Positions 34,968 through 43,601 of a stretch of 64,000 bases of DNA are shown piece after piece. The notes below the pieces were generated by a model. It was not told where the DNA came from. It searched no databases and saw only the letters and a program-made list of their open reading frames with translations. The stretch's first letter is position 1. Every line of letters starts with the position of its first letter. The position numbers were made by a program, and so were the translations under genes. The stretch comes from Haloferax elongans ATCC BAA-1513 (GTDB lineage: Archaea; Halobacteriota; Halobacteria; Halobacteriales; Haloferacaceae), in assembly GCF_000336755.1 (NCBI RefSeq), contig NZ_AOLK01000019.1:202300-266299 (forward strand), read 5' to 3'.

Positions 34968-35954
34968 TCACGAACTGTCGGAGTCGGGGTGACGTCGCTC
35001 CCGGCGCGGTGCGGCGAGGAACCCAACCGCGAGCGCGACTCCGACTCCAACGATGACCTGAACCCGCTGGTCAGTTCGAACGACCTGCTCGACGACCGCG
35101 AGAGCCGGTGTTCCCGTGCTTCCGGTCTGGTCGATAATGACTCGGTCGTGCTGTTCGATGAGGGCCGACGCGAACGCGCGGTTCCCCGGTCGGTCGAGCA
35201 TCGCGTTGATGAACATACTGGGGTCCGAAACGGCGACGACACGACCGTTACCCACGGGTTCGACAGTCACGACCGGGTGCGCTGCCATCGGCTCTCGCGG
35301 GTCCGGTTCGCCGTCACCGTTTGTGTCGAGATAGGAGAACGTCGACGCGCGGACGAGTGGCGTGAGACTTCCAGGGAGTTCGACCGTGCCATTGGCGGCG
35401 GCGACGGGCGTTCCGTTCTCGTCCAGTGCCGTCGCGCTGTCCGCGTAGATAGCCGTGCCGTAGTTGAGCGTCAGCGCCTCGACGCCGGTCGTGAAGTTGT
35501 GCTGTGTGACGTTCCGTGCGATTGGAAGCGCAGGGTCGCGGTAGTACAGGCGTTCATCTCTGAGAACACGCCCATCGAAGCGCGCGTCCGCGCCGACTCC
35601 TTCGAGGACGGCGTTGCCGCCAGTTCCGTAGTCGTCGGCCACGACGAGCGTGCCGCCAGCGCGGACGAATAACTGAAGGGCAGCGAGTTGTTCGGGTGAC
35701 GGGTCGGATGGAGCACCGACGAACGCGACAGCACCGACTGGTTCGACCCGGTCGTACTGTGCGGGTTCTGTGATAGTGAGTGCCCGGATGTCGGAGTCGG
35801 ATGCCACCGCCCGAAGCGACGAGGAACCGTCCCACTCGGTGTTGTAGGCGTCGAACGCTATCGAGGACGTTCCGGCCGCGACGCCGAGTGACGCCGCGAC
35901 GACGACGACGTAGAGGACGAACGCGAGTTTCGGAATCCGGCGGCGAGACGTCAT
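34968..35954 (-). CDS. DUF4350 domain membrane protein
   Basis: A 328-residue protein with an N-terminal membrane helix (LAFVLYVVVVAASLGVAAG), a large extracytoplasmic alpha/beta domain of DUF4350 type (AFDAYNTEWDGSSSLRAVA, QYDRVEPVGAVAFVGAP, LFVRAGGTLVVADDYGTGGNAVLEGV, VVTVEPVGNGRVVAVSDPSMFIN) and a second helix near residue 300 (VQVIVGVGVALAVGFLAAP) before a short basic tail. DUF4350 proteins are regular members of MoxR/DUF58 clusters, with a glutamine-amidotransferase-like fold and unknown role. Start ATG at 35954 overlaps the previous gene by four bases (ATGA); the long frame to 36185 is rejected. Confidence 0.82.
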   Translation of the reverse strand: MTSRRRIPKLAFVLYVVVVAASLGVAAGTSSIAFDAYNTEWDGSSSLRAVASDSDIRALTITEPAQYDRVEPVGAVAFVGAPSDPSPEQLAALQLFVRAGGTLVVADDYGTGGNAVLEGVGADARFDGRVLRDERLYYRDPALPIARNVTQHNFTTGVEALTLNYGTAIYADSATALDENGTPVAAANGTVELPGSLTPLVRASTFSYLDTNGDGEPDPREPMAAHPVVTVEPVGNGRVVAVSDPSMFINAMLDRPGNRAFASALIEQHDRVIIDQTGSTGTPALAVVEQVVRTDQRVQVIVGVGVALAVGFLAAPRRERRHPDSDSS

Positions 35955-36226
35955 AGCACGCCACCTTCCTGCAGTATCGTGGACACCCGAGTGACGACGA
36001 CGTAGCCGAACACGAGGAAGCCCGCGAGGATTATCCAGCGCAGGTGGTCTCGCCAGCGCTGGACGTGGTTCACCGGCTCGGTAAGCTCCGTGATGAACAG
36101 GAAGCCGACGAAGACGAAGACGAACAGTAAGTCGAGCGCGACGAGTTCGAGGACTGAGAGAACCGCGACGCTGGCCAGTGTCCACGTCAACAGTGCGTAG
36201 ACGAATCGGAGACGTCCCGGTATCAT
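35951..36226 (-). CDS. Small two-to-three-helix membrane protein, first gene of the MoxR operon
   Basis: A 91-residue membrane protein: helices FVYALLTWTLASVAVLSVLE, LLFVFVFVGFLFITEL and WIILAGFLVFGYVVVTRV, with a conserved-looking polar turn TEPVNHVQRWRDHLR. ATG at 36226 is supported by the AT-rich promoter CATATGTGATATG-like context just upstream and the lack of sense in the longer frame. The four-base overlap with the DUF4350 gene shows translational coupling. Haloarchaeal MoxR clusters regularly have a protein like this before DUF4350; the function is unknown. Confidence 0.75.
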   Translation of the reverse strand: MIPGRLRFVYALLTWTLASVAVLSVLELVALDLLFVFVFVGFLFITELTEPVNHVQRWRDHLRWIILAGFLVFGYVVVTRVSTILQEGGVL

Positions 36227-36354
36227 ATCACATATGTCGTCACGTAGGTACTTGTACCTTCCTCGGAATTTCACACCATCAGACGCCATACCCGTCGATT
36301 TTCCTGAACGAATCGACCACAAGGGGGATACCCTTCGGGCGACAGATACCAGTC

Positions 36355-36915
36355 ATGTGGCCGTGGGGACACCTCGCATTTGGCTACCTTCTCTACTCAC
36401 CAGCGGTGCGAGTCAAGACTGGCCGCGCGCCTGAGGGGGTGGCCGCTATCGCGCTCGCGCTCGGGACGCAGTTCCCGGACCTCGTCGACAAGCCGCTGGC
36501 GTGGTATCTCGACGTGCTCCCCCACGGTCGGTCGCTCATGCACTCCGTGTTCGCGCTCGTCGTGGTGTCGCTGGTCGTGATTCGCCTCGGTCGGCGATAC
36601 GAATCCCCGGCGGGTGCGGCGTTCGCCGTCGGACACGCGTCGCACCTCGTAGGAGACGCACTGAGACCACTCCTCGCCGGCGACTGGGCGAACCTCACGT
36701 TCCTCGCGTGGCCGCTGCTTCCCGTCCCACTGGCGACAATCGAAGATACGTCGCTGGTGGCACTCCTCACGAGAGTCACACTGTCGAGTGCTGCGTTCGG
36801 TGAGATACTGTTGGGACTCAGCGTCGTGTTGCTGTGGATCCTCGACGGCCGACCGGGCCTGCAAACGATTGGCCGCCTCGTTCGGGAGGCGTCACGAGAG
36901 AATCGTCGTCACTGA
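36355..36915 (+). CDS. Membrane-bound metal-dependent hydrolase (YdjM-like)
   Basis: A 186-residue polytopic protein starting MWPWGHLAFGYLLYSP, with the family's metal-site residues (His6 in WGHLAFGY, FPDLVDKP, LMHSVFALVVVSLVV, GHASHLVGDA). Around five membrane helices. This family (YdjM/DUF457-like) is annotated as metal-dependent hydrolase and is often found near surface-sugar genes, but its substrate is unknown. ATG at 36355 is chosen because the conserved Trp-Gly-His segment is at the N terminus; the longer frame to 36178 overlaps the divergent gene. The 3' end forms part of a 28-bp tandem repeat. Confidence 0.82.
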   Translation: MWPWGHLAFGYLLYSPAVRVKTGRAPEGVAAIALALGTQFPDLVDKPLAWYLDVLPHGRSLMHSVFALVVVSLVVIRLGRRYESPAGAAFAVGHASHLVGDALRPLLAGDWANLTFLAWPLLPVPLATIEDTSLVALLTRVTLSSAAFGEILLGLSVVLLWILDGRPGLQTIGRLVREASRENRRH

Positions 36916-36966
36916 ACCACCGTGGCTGAATCGTCATCACTGAACCACCGTGGCTGAATCGTCGTC
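36902..36966. repeat. 28-bp tandem repeat overlapping a gene end
   Basis: Two complete units (36902-36929 and 36930-36957) differ by one base; a third begins ATCGTCGTC (36958-36966) and then diverges. The core is ACTGAACCACCGTGGCTGA. The first unit contains the stop codon of the hydrolase gene (36913-36915). Confidence 0.85.
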
Positions 36967-37036
36967 TGAAACGTCCATACTGAAACGTCAACCAAGCTGA
37001 GTCGCGTGTCGAAAAACAGTGCGGCGTGGGGAGGAG

Positions 37037-37074
37037 AGTGCAGCGGACAAAGACCAGTGCAGCGAACAAAGACC
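37037..37074. repeat. 19-bp tandem duplication
   Basis: Units 37037-37055 and 37056-37074 (AGTGCAGCGGACAAAGACC and the same with one G-to-A change) lie just before the 3' end of the GT2 gene, in non-coding DNA. Confidence 0.8.
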
Positions 37075-37093
37075 GAGACAGTTGCAGTGAGGC

Positions 37094-38167
37094 CTACTTT
37101 CGTCGTTTCTGCGACCCGCGAAGTCCGCGACGCTTCGACTCCTGAGAATCGAGAACCATGGCGAGTACCAAGCCGAGGGCACCACCAACCGCGCGTTTGA
37201 CCGAGCGACCCGATGGAGTCTCGAACGACGCGAGCGAGCGAAGGACGCCGAGGAAGCCGAGAAGCGTCACTATCGCGCCAGCGACGTACGAGATGGCAAC
37301 GGGATTCCCGGAAGGGACGTACTTCCGCCAGAGCCGCCAGAGGAAGTCCTTGAGCAGGAGCATCGAGAGTTTCGGGACGAACGTCCGGTAGTCGATGCCG
37401 CTTTCCTCGTCGCCGTAGCGGGCCCGCATCGGAACGTTCACCACGGGCATCTCGGCGACGTTGAGTCTGACGAGGAGGTCGTTGAGAAACCCGTAGTCGT
37501 CGTAGATTGCCCCGAGGTCGACCGCACGCAGTGCCTCCGCAGAGATTGCGGTGTAGCCGTTTTGCGGGTCGCGGATGTGCCAGTAGCCACTCGCGATGCG
37601 AGTCAGGAGCGTGAGGATGGTGTTCCCAAACAGCCGATGACCGGGCATATCCGCCCACGAGGCGGGACCAGTGAGTCGGTTGCCGACGGCGTAATCGGCC
37701 TCGCCGCGGGCGACAGGGTCGATGATGTCTTCGAAGATGTCGGGGTCCATCTGCCCGTCCGCATCCATGACGGCGATGATGTCGATGCCGTCTTCGAGGG
37801 CTGCACGGTAGCCGGTCTTGACAGCCGCCCCACGGCCGAGATTCGTCTTGTGACGGATTGGGACGACGAAGTCGCCGGTGAGCGCACCACCGTCAGAGAG
37901 TGCCTCCGCGGGCGTGCGCGAGTCGTCGTCGAACTCACTGCGGAGCACCGGCTCGCGTTCGGTCTCGCCGACACTCGGGGTCGCCGAGCGTGCCGCGTTC
38001 GCGCGGGCTGCGTGGGCGCGGATGACCTCCCACGTGTCGTCGTTAGAGCAGTCGTCGACGATGTACGCTCTGTCCGCGACCGACGGGAGAGTGTCGATGA
38101 CATCGCCTACGAAGTTCGCTTCGTCGTGGCCCGGAACGACGACGGCGACCGTCTTACCGAGGTACAC
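37094..38167 (-). CDS. Family 2 glycosyltransferase (dolichol-phosphate sugar synthase-like)
   Basis: A 357-residue enzyme. The GT-A domain starts KTVAVVVPGHDEANFVGDVI, with IVDDCSNDDTW; the metal-binding DADGQMDP follows a Ser/Thr-rich insert (about residues 50-95) not usual in the family. RLTGPASWADMPGHRLFGNT and RDPQNGYTAIS are typical of DPM/DPG synthase-like GT2s. Two C-terminal membrane helices (AISYVAGAIVTLLGFLGVL, AVGGALGLVLAMVL) anchor it. It would load a sugar on dolichol phosphate at the inner face. The start is GTG 38167, set by a perfect GGAGGTGA (plus-strand 38173-38180) five bases ahead; GTG 38176 overlaps that site and is rejected. Confidence 0.87.
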   Translation of the reverse strand: MYLGKTVAVVVPGHDEANFVGDVIDTLPSVADRAYIVDDCSNDDTWEVIRAHAARANAARSATPSVGETEREPVLRSEFDDDSRTPAEALSDGGALTGDFVVPIRHKTNLGRGAAVKTGYRAALEDGIDIIAVMDADGQMDPDIFEDIIDPVARGEADYAVGNRLTGPASWADMPGHRLFGNTILTLLTRIASGYWHIRDPQNGYTAISAEALRAVDLGAIYDDYGFLNDLLVRLNVAEMPVVNVPMRARYGDEESGIDYRTFVPKLSMLLLKDFLWRLWRKYVPSGNPVAISYVAGAIVTLLGFLGVLRSLASFETPSGRSVKRAVGGALGLVLAMVLDSQESKRRGLRGSQKRRK

Positions 38168-38587
38168 GTGAGTCACCTCCCAAGTGTCGGGCGTTCCGCC
38201 CCTGTCCCCGTCTCTTCGGAGGTCGTTTGTCGGCCATCATAGATATTCTCGACAGAATCTTTCGTGAGAGCCACCTTTGTTAAGCGGCAACTCCCCCCAA
38301 GAGGACAACTCCAATACACATTAATTCCGGCGTAATTAGGTCCCTACCTTCAGAATTTGCCGAATGAATTGAAAATATGTCTGTCGTATTTTTCTGAAAT
38401 TCAGGAATACAGTACAATCTTGAAAGTCGAAATATACACTGTTCACCTATCACTTATTTTGAGAGTCGAGAGTCCCCTCGTAGGGGGCGAACACAGGACG
38501 GTCGCAATACCGTAATGATGCGTCTCGACGCCCTGGATAGATGCGTCTCGATACCGTGGGTGCGACGAAGTAAAAGAAGGAGAGAGC
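38168..38587. other. 420-bp AT-rich spacer between two glycosyltransferase genes
   Basis: A/T-rich from about 38270 to 38470, with an 11-bp palindrome CTGAAATTCAG at 38394-38404. A 12-mer GATGCGTCTCGA is repeated at 38517-38528 and 38540-38551 near the 3' end of the GT4 gene. No gene is supported. Confidence 0.5.
38173..38180 (-). promoter_or_regulatory. Shine-Dalgarno site that decides the GT2 start
   Basis: Read leftward it is GGAGGTGA, a full match to the 16S rRNA 3' end, five bases before the GTG at 38167. Confidence 0.7.
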
Positions 38588-39838
38588 CTACTCAGACCGA
38601 TTCGAAAACACGTCGACACCGCCGTCCGAGAGTGGAGCGTCTCCGTGCGCCGCGTCCTCGACGTGGTCGAGCGCGGGCTGGCGGTCCTCGACCGGGGGTC
38701 GGTGGCCATCGTCCAACACGGCGGCGTACAGAGAGACGATGTCGGCGGCGACGACATCCCAATCGAACTGGTCGCGGACGTAGGCCCGGTTTCGCTCGCC
38801 CACGGCAGTGCGGAGGGCTTCGTCCTCAACGTATTGCCTGAGCGCCGTGGCGAGTTGCACCCGCGACGGTGGAATGTCGAGAACCGCTCCGTGGATTCCG
38901 TCTTGGATGACGTCTTCGAGCGCCCCAGCGGGAGTCGTGACGACCGGAAGTCGGGCGTTCATGGCTTCGAGGACGACCGTCGGAAGTCCTTCGGAGCGAG
39001 AGAGCGAGACGAACACGTCGGCGGCGTGGTAGGCGGCCTGCAACTCCTCGAACGGGAGGTTCGAGAGGAAGTGGAATCGGTCGTCCGCCCGCGCCTGCAA
39101 GTCGGCGACGAAGGACTCCTCACCGTGGCCGACGACGACGACGTTCACGTCGAGGTCCGCGAGTTCGTCGACAACGGTGTCGACGAGCACATCGGGATTC
39201 TTGAGTTCGACCAGTCGCCCGACGAAGAGAATCGTCGGCCGTGACGGGTCGATGCCGTGAGTTTCGCGAAACGCCTCGACAGTCGATTCCGGGACGTCGT
39301 GTTCGTCGGGGTGGATACCGTTGGGGATGACGACGACCTTCTCCTCGGGAACGCGATACTCGCGGAGGAGTCGCCGCTTTTCGGCCGCACCGAGGACGAT
39401 AATCCGGTCCATTCGGTCGAAGATGAACTGTGCGAAGGGGTGATACGCGAACTCGACTGCCTTGGCGACGAGTCCCCCCATCGGTTGGAACCCGTGAATC
39501 GTCATCACCGTCGGCGCGTCTTTCGGAAGCGCGAGCGTGGCGGCGAGCGACGAGAGGTACCACGGACTGTGGAGGTGATAGACGTCCGCGTCGTACTGGC
39601 GAACGACGCGAAACAGTTCGAGAGAAAGCGGATTGCGCATCACCGTCGCCGTCGTCTTACAGTACGTCACCCCGGATTCCGGACCGAGCGGACTCCGGTC
39701 GTTGGCGAGGCTCATGTCGGTCGTGACGACGTCGACAGCGTTCCCACCTGCCCGGAGTGACTCGGCGAGGCGGTGGCTGTAGTTCTCCAACCCGCCGAGT
39801 GAGGGGCGGTGGAGGTGGTTGACTTGAACGACGTGCAT
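38588..39838 (-). CDS. Family 4 glycosyltransferase
   Basis: A 416-residue GT-B enzyme. N-terminal HVVQVNHLHRPSLGGLENY is the acceptor-side glycine loop of GT4. TVMTIHGFQPMGG, KVVVIPNGIHPDEHDVP and ILFVGRLVELKNPDVLVD open the donor domain; the EX7E-type region is SLSRSEGLPTVVLEAMNARLP. It transfers a nucleotide-activated sugar in the cytoplasm or at the membrane face. The acidic tail is probably disordered. The gene is divergent from another GT4 at 40001, with 162 bp between. Sugar and acceptor are unknown. Confidence 0.9.
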   Translation of the reverse strand: MHVVQVNHLHRPSLGGLENYSHRLAESLRAGGNAVDVVTTDMSLANDRSPLGPESGVTYCKTTATVMRNPLSLELFRVVRQYDADVYHLHSPWYLSSLAATLALPKDAPTVMTIHGFQPMGGLVAKAVEFAYHPFAQFIFDRMDRIIVLGAAEKRRLLREYRVPEEKVVVIPNGIHPDEHDVPESTVEAFRETHGIDPSRPTILFVGRLVELKNPDVLVDTVVDELADLDVNVVVVGHGEESFVADLQARADDRFHFLSNLPFEELQAAYHAADVFVSLSRSEGLPTVVLEAMNARLPVVTTPAGALEDVIQDGIHGAVLDIPPSRVQLATALRQYVEDEALRTAVGERNRAYVRDQFDWDVVAADIVSLYAAVLDDGHRPPVEDRQPALDHVEDAAHGDAPLSDGGVDVFSNRSE

Positions 39839-40000
39839 TGACAGGCGTCGATTGGTCGAGTGGGGCGTTAGTAAGCCGTCGGCTACCGCCGGAACGGGCT
39901 CTGCAGCGCCGGTACGAGTCGCACTTCGGCCCTGGTACGAATCGCGTAACTATCCCGAACGACGGGCAAGAGTAGAGCAGAAGTCGCCCGTCAGACAATC

Positions 40001-41236
40001 ATGAGCACCGACACACCCCCAGAGTACGAGGCAGAGCGACGACCGGCGACGACACCGGCCGAAGCGACCACGCGAGCGCGGCCCGACGACCGACTCGAAA
40101 TCTGGTACTTCATCGGTGCGCTGACCGTCGGGGGTGCAGAGCGGACGCTCGTGGACCTCGTCAACGGACTCGACAGAGAGCGGTACGACCCAACCATCTG
40201 GACGCTGTTCGACGAAAACAGACTCGCCGACACGGTCGACCCGGCAGTTCCGATTCGAACGCTTGGACTCGGCGCACAGACCCGAGCAGACGACGCCGCG
40301 TTCGTCGAGGGCGGCAGCAACCCCCTCGACTACGTTCGCGCACCGCTTCGATTCGTCCGCGCCGTCGGTCGCGAGCAGCCCGATATCGTCCAGTCGTTTC
40401 TCTTCTACGACAACACCATCGCCCGCCTGGTCGGTCTCGTCGCTCCGAAGACGACCATCGTGACGGGCGCACGAGGACTCCAGAACATCTCAAACCCGGT
40501 GATTCGAGCCATCGACACGGCGCTCATTCCGCTCTCCGACCGCATCATCTCGAACTCGAACGCCGGTGCGGACGCCTACGTGGCTCGCGGCGCGGATTCC
40601 GAGCGCGTCGGTGTCGTCCACAACGGCCGCGACCTCTCGACCTTTATCGACGCCGAACCGGCGGGCCTCCGCGCCGAACTCGGACTCGACGAGGACACTC
40701 GGCTCGTCGGGGTCGTCAGTCGCCTCGTCGAGCGAAAAGGCCAGCGTGACCTCATCGACGCGTGGCCCGGTATCCGGCGCGCACATCCCGACGCGCACCT
40801 CGTCCTCGTCGGTGACGGTGTCCTCCGTGACGAGTTCGCTGGCCTCGCGGTCGACCGCGGCGTCTCCAACTCGATTCACTTCCTCGGGACGCGCGACGAC
40901 GTGCCGAACGTCCTCGCCGACCTCGACCTCTTTGCGTTCCCCTCGCACTGGGAGGGGCTTCCCGGCGCGCTGCTCGAAGCCATGGCTGCGGGTGTCCCAA
41001 TCGTCGCGACCGACATCCCGGGGAACGACGAACTCGTCACCGACGGCGAAACCGGTGTGTTGGTCCCGGCTCACGACCCAGCCGCGCTCTGTGGTGCAAT
41101 CTCGGGAGTGCTGGCGCACCCCTCACAAGCCGAGAGCTACGGGCGTGCCGCACAGGGCGACGCTGTCGACCGATTCGGATTGAATCGGATGGTAAAGGAG
41201 TTCGAAGCGCTCTACGAATCGCTTCGTGACGACTGA
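40001..41236 (+). CDS. Family 4 glycosyltransferase
   Basis: A 411-residue GT-B enzyme. The acceptor domain has IWYFIGALTVGGAERTLVDL; the donor domain has RLVGVVSRLVERKGQRDLID, LVLVGDGVLRDEFAGLA and FAFPSHWEGLPGALLEAMAA (EX7E region). About 30 residues of acidic N-terminal tail precede the domain. It is distinct in sequence from the 38588 enzyme, so the two probably add different sugars. It is followed at 41372 by a nucleotide-sugar epimerase on the same strand, which may provide its donor. Confidence 0.9.
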   Translation: MSTDTPPEYEAERRPATTPAEATTRARPDDRLEIWYFIGALTVGGAERTLVDLVNGLDRERYDPTIWTLFDENRLADTVDPAVPIRTLGLGAQTRADDAAFVEGGSNPLDYVRAPLRFVRAVGREQPDIVQSFLFYDNTIARLVGLVAPKTTIVTGARGLQNISNPVIRAIDTALIPLSDRIISNSNAGADAYVARGADSERVGVVHNGRDLSTFIDAEPAGLRAELGLDEDTRLVGVVSRLVERKGQRDLIDAWPGIRRAHPDAHLVLVGDGVLRDEFAGLAVDRGVSNSIHFLGTRDDVPNVLADLDLFAFPSHWEGLPGALLEAMAAGVPIVATDIPGNDELVTDGETGVLVPAHDPAALCGAISGVLAHPSQAESYGRAAQGDAVDRFGLNRMVKEFEALYESLRDD

Positions 41237-41371
41237 GAAAACGCTGGCCGAATCGGTGGCCGGATCGATGGGCAGAGCGGGTGTCTAGCAGGCCGATAGG
41301 GACGGCTTTATCGGACTGTCACGCCTGGTAACCGGACCCAAACAAAGGCAGATACCGTCCCATCTCTCCTC

Positions 41372-42397
41372 ATGCGAATTCTCGTCACCGGCGGTGCCGG
41401 ATTCATCGGCGGCCACCTCGCAGAGGCCTTCACACGAGAGGGCCACGACATCGTCGTCGTGGATAACTTCACGCCGTACTACGACCTCGGAATCAAACAT
41501 CACAACGTCGACGTCGCCCGACAGGCGGCGAGCGAATCAGGCGGGTCGTACGAACTCGTCGTCGGCGACGTTCGAAACGCCGAGTTGATGGAGAAACTCG
41601 TCCGCGACAGCGACATCGTCTACCATCAGGCGGCGCAGGCAGGCGTCAGGTCGAGCGTCGACGAACCGCTTCGGGTGAACGAAATCAACGTCCGAGGGAC
41701 GCTGAACGTCCTCGAAGCGGCCAGAAACGCCGACCTGGAGCGTGTCGTCTTCGCGAGTTCCTCGTCGGTCTACGGCACGCCCGAGTACCTCCCGTACGAC
41801 GAGTCGCATCCGACCTACCCAGTCAGTCCGTACGGAGCCTCCAAGCTCGCCGCAGAATCGTACGTCAGCACGTACAACGAGGTGTACGACCTGCCGACTG
41901 TCTCACTCCGGTACTTCACCGTCTACGGGCCACGGATGCGCCCGAACATGGCCATCTCGAACTTCGTCTCGCGGTGTGCGAACGGCGAGCCACCGGTCAT
42001 CTACGGCGACGGACGCCAGACGCGTGACTTCACCTACGTCGACGACATCATCACCGCGAATCTCAGGCTGCTCGACACCGACGCGGCCGACGGGGAAGTG
42101 ATGAACATCGGCAGCACCGACAACATCTCCGTGCTCGACCTCGCAGAGGCGGTCCGGGACCGAGTCGCGCCGTCGATGCAAATCGAGTACGACGAGCGTG
42201 CGCCGGGAGACGCCGAACACACCCACGCCGCCGTCTCGAAAGCTGCCGACCTCATCGGCTACGAACCCCGGACGAGCATCCGAGAGGGAGTCAGCGCGTT
42301 CGTCGACTGGTACGACGCGAACCGCGACTGGTACGAGCCACTCGTGCGGTCGTCGATGGGCGCACCCGACGCTGCGAGCGCCCAATCGAACGACTGA
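41372..42397 (+). CDS. NAD-dependent nucleotide-sugar epimerase (GalE/UDP-glucuronate epimerase-like)
   Basis: A 341-residue extended short-chain dehydrogenase. GGAGFIGGHL (residues 7-16) binds NAD; catalytic Tyr154 and Lys158 lie in SPYGASKLAAE, with FASSSSVYGTP before. PRMRPNMAISNFV and YGDGRQTRDFTYVDDI are the UDP-sugar-binding parts. The PRMRPNMAI segment is more like UDP-glucuronate 4-epimerases than like classical GalE, so the substrate could be an acidic sugar. It lies between the glycosyltransferases and the secreted proteins. A TATA-like GGCTTTATC (41304-41312) precedes it. Confidence 0.87.
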   Translation: MRILVTGGAGFIGGHLAEAFTREGHDIVVVDNFTPYYDLGIKHHNVDVARQAASESGGSYELVVGDVRNAELMEKLVRDSDIVYHQAAQAGVRSSVDEPLRVNEINVRGTLNVLEAARNADLERVVFASSSSVYGTPEYLPYDESHPTYPVSPYGASKLAAESYVSTYNEVYDLPTVSLRYFTVYGPRMRPNMAISNFVSRCANGEPPVIYGDGRQTRDFTYVDDIITANLRLLDTDAADGEVMNIGSTDNISVLDLAEAVRDRVAPSMQIEYDERAPGDAEHTHAAVSKAADLIGYEPRTSIREGVSAFVDWYDANRDWYEPLVRSSMGAPDAASAQSND

Positions 42398-42767
42398 ACC
42401 AGACTGTCTCGTTCTCTTACGTTTCAACTGCCCAGTTCCGACGTAGTGGTCCGATTAATCCGAACTTTTCTGTCGAGCGTTCAGGAAAAACAGCATCTTA
42501 TTCGTGAGTGTTAGCGGTCGCGGTTCGGGCGGAGTCGGCACGCCAGCTGCACCCCCACTACGAATGCTACCAAATACCAAATCCATTTTCACTAATTCCT
42601 GACTGTCAATCGTTAATTGCGCGTTAATACGCCTCAAACGCCAGAATTCAATGGTTTGAGGCAGTGGTGTAAAACCGACAAATCCGTCGGAATTCGTGAA
42701 ATTCGGTAATATCTGAATATTTTACGAACAATAGATTTATGTAATTAACCCCCTGTTAACCGAGTGA
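42398..42767. promoter_or_regulatory. AT-rich control region with hairpins before the Thr-rich lipoprotein gene
   Basis: 370 bp. It contains a 9-bp perfect inverted repeat GCCTCAAAC (42631-42639) / GTTTGAGGC (42654-42662), a direct repeat CGTTAAT (42611-42617 and 42622-42628), a small stem CCGAC...GTCGG (42675-42690), and a TATA-like GATTTATGT at 42734-42742 about 26-34 bases before the ATG at 42768. Confidence 0.55.
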
Positions 42768-43580
42768 ATGGCATCCGAACGACAGCCCCAGACAGACTCT
42801 GACGACGGAGACGGGGACCGGCTCAGCTTCAGTCGGCGGTCGTATCTGCTCATGGCAGGTTCGGCCGTCGCCTCCGCTGCAGCAGCCGGCTGTCTCGGCT
42901 CCGACGACAGTGCATCCCTCCCACAGGAGATGCGGCCCGTCCAGGCCGTGTTTGGTTACGGTGGCGAAACGATGACGATGACCGAGTCGAGTTCCCTCTC
43001 GGGAACCCAACCGAACTCGTTGTCAGTCGCCTCCGAGTCCGAATCGAACGATACCCGTGCGACCGCAGACCCCGTCTCCATGGGGACAGCGGTCACTGGA
43101 ACGCTCGACTCCGCAGAAGTCGATTGGTTCGCGTTCGACGTCACCGCCGGTCAGGCAGTGAACGTGACGCTCGACCGCGTTCCAACCAGTGGTATCACGT
43201 CCCTCATCCTGTACGGGCCGGGCGGCGAATACGTCGATCTCGTGTACGTCGGCACCGATACGCCTGCGACCGTCGATATCGACGAAGCAGCTGTCTCCGG
43301 CACCTACTATGCACAGGTCGTGGACGTCCAGCAAGGCTCGGGCGACTACGAACTCACAATCGCCGACGGCGCGAGCAGTGGTTCCGGTGGGTCGGACACC
43401 AACAACACGACGACCACCACGACCACCACGTCGACGCCGACGGACACCACCACCACAACGACCAGCACGACGACTACCACCACGGCCACGCCGACGACCA
43501 CCACCACGACAACCTCCAGCGAGACCGAATACGGGTCTCAGGCGTACGGTGAATACGGCTACGGTGGCATCACGCAGTAA
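42768..43580 (+). CDS. Tat lipoprotein with PPC-like domain and poly-Thr stalk
   Basis: A 270-residue surface lipoprotein. SRRSYLLMAGS plus a hydrophobic stretch and lipobox AAGC (Cys42) form a Tat lipoprotein signal. Residues about 90-190 match the bacterial pre-peptidase C-terminal (PPC) beta-sandwich (NDTRATADPVSMGTAVTGTL, SAEVDWFAFDVTAGQAVNVT, GTYYAQVVDVQQGSGDYEL). Then comes a tract of about 45 residues made almost wholly of Thr with some Ser/Pro/Asp, probably an O-glycosylated stalk, and a C terminus GSQAYGEYGYGGITQ. A related FGYGG motif occurs just after the lipid anchor. It starts an apparent operon with the two genes that follow (21-bp and 4-bp gaps). Confidence 0.82.
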   Translation: MASERQPQTDSDDGDGDRLSFSRRSYLLMAGSAVASAAAAGCLGSDDSASLPQEMRPVQAVFGYGGETMTMTESSSLSGTQPNSLSVASESESNDTRATADPVSMGTAVTGTLDSAEVDWFAFDVTAGQAVNVTLDRVPTSGITSLILYGPGGEYVDLVYVGTDTPATVDIDEAAVSGTYYAQVVDVQQGSGDYELTIADGASSGSGGSDTNNTTTTTTTTSTPTDTTTTTTSTTTTTTATPTTTTTTTSSETEYGSQAYGEYGYGGITQ

Positions 43581-43601
43581 TCAACCCTCCAACACAGAAC
43601 A

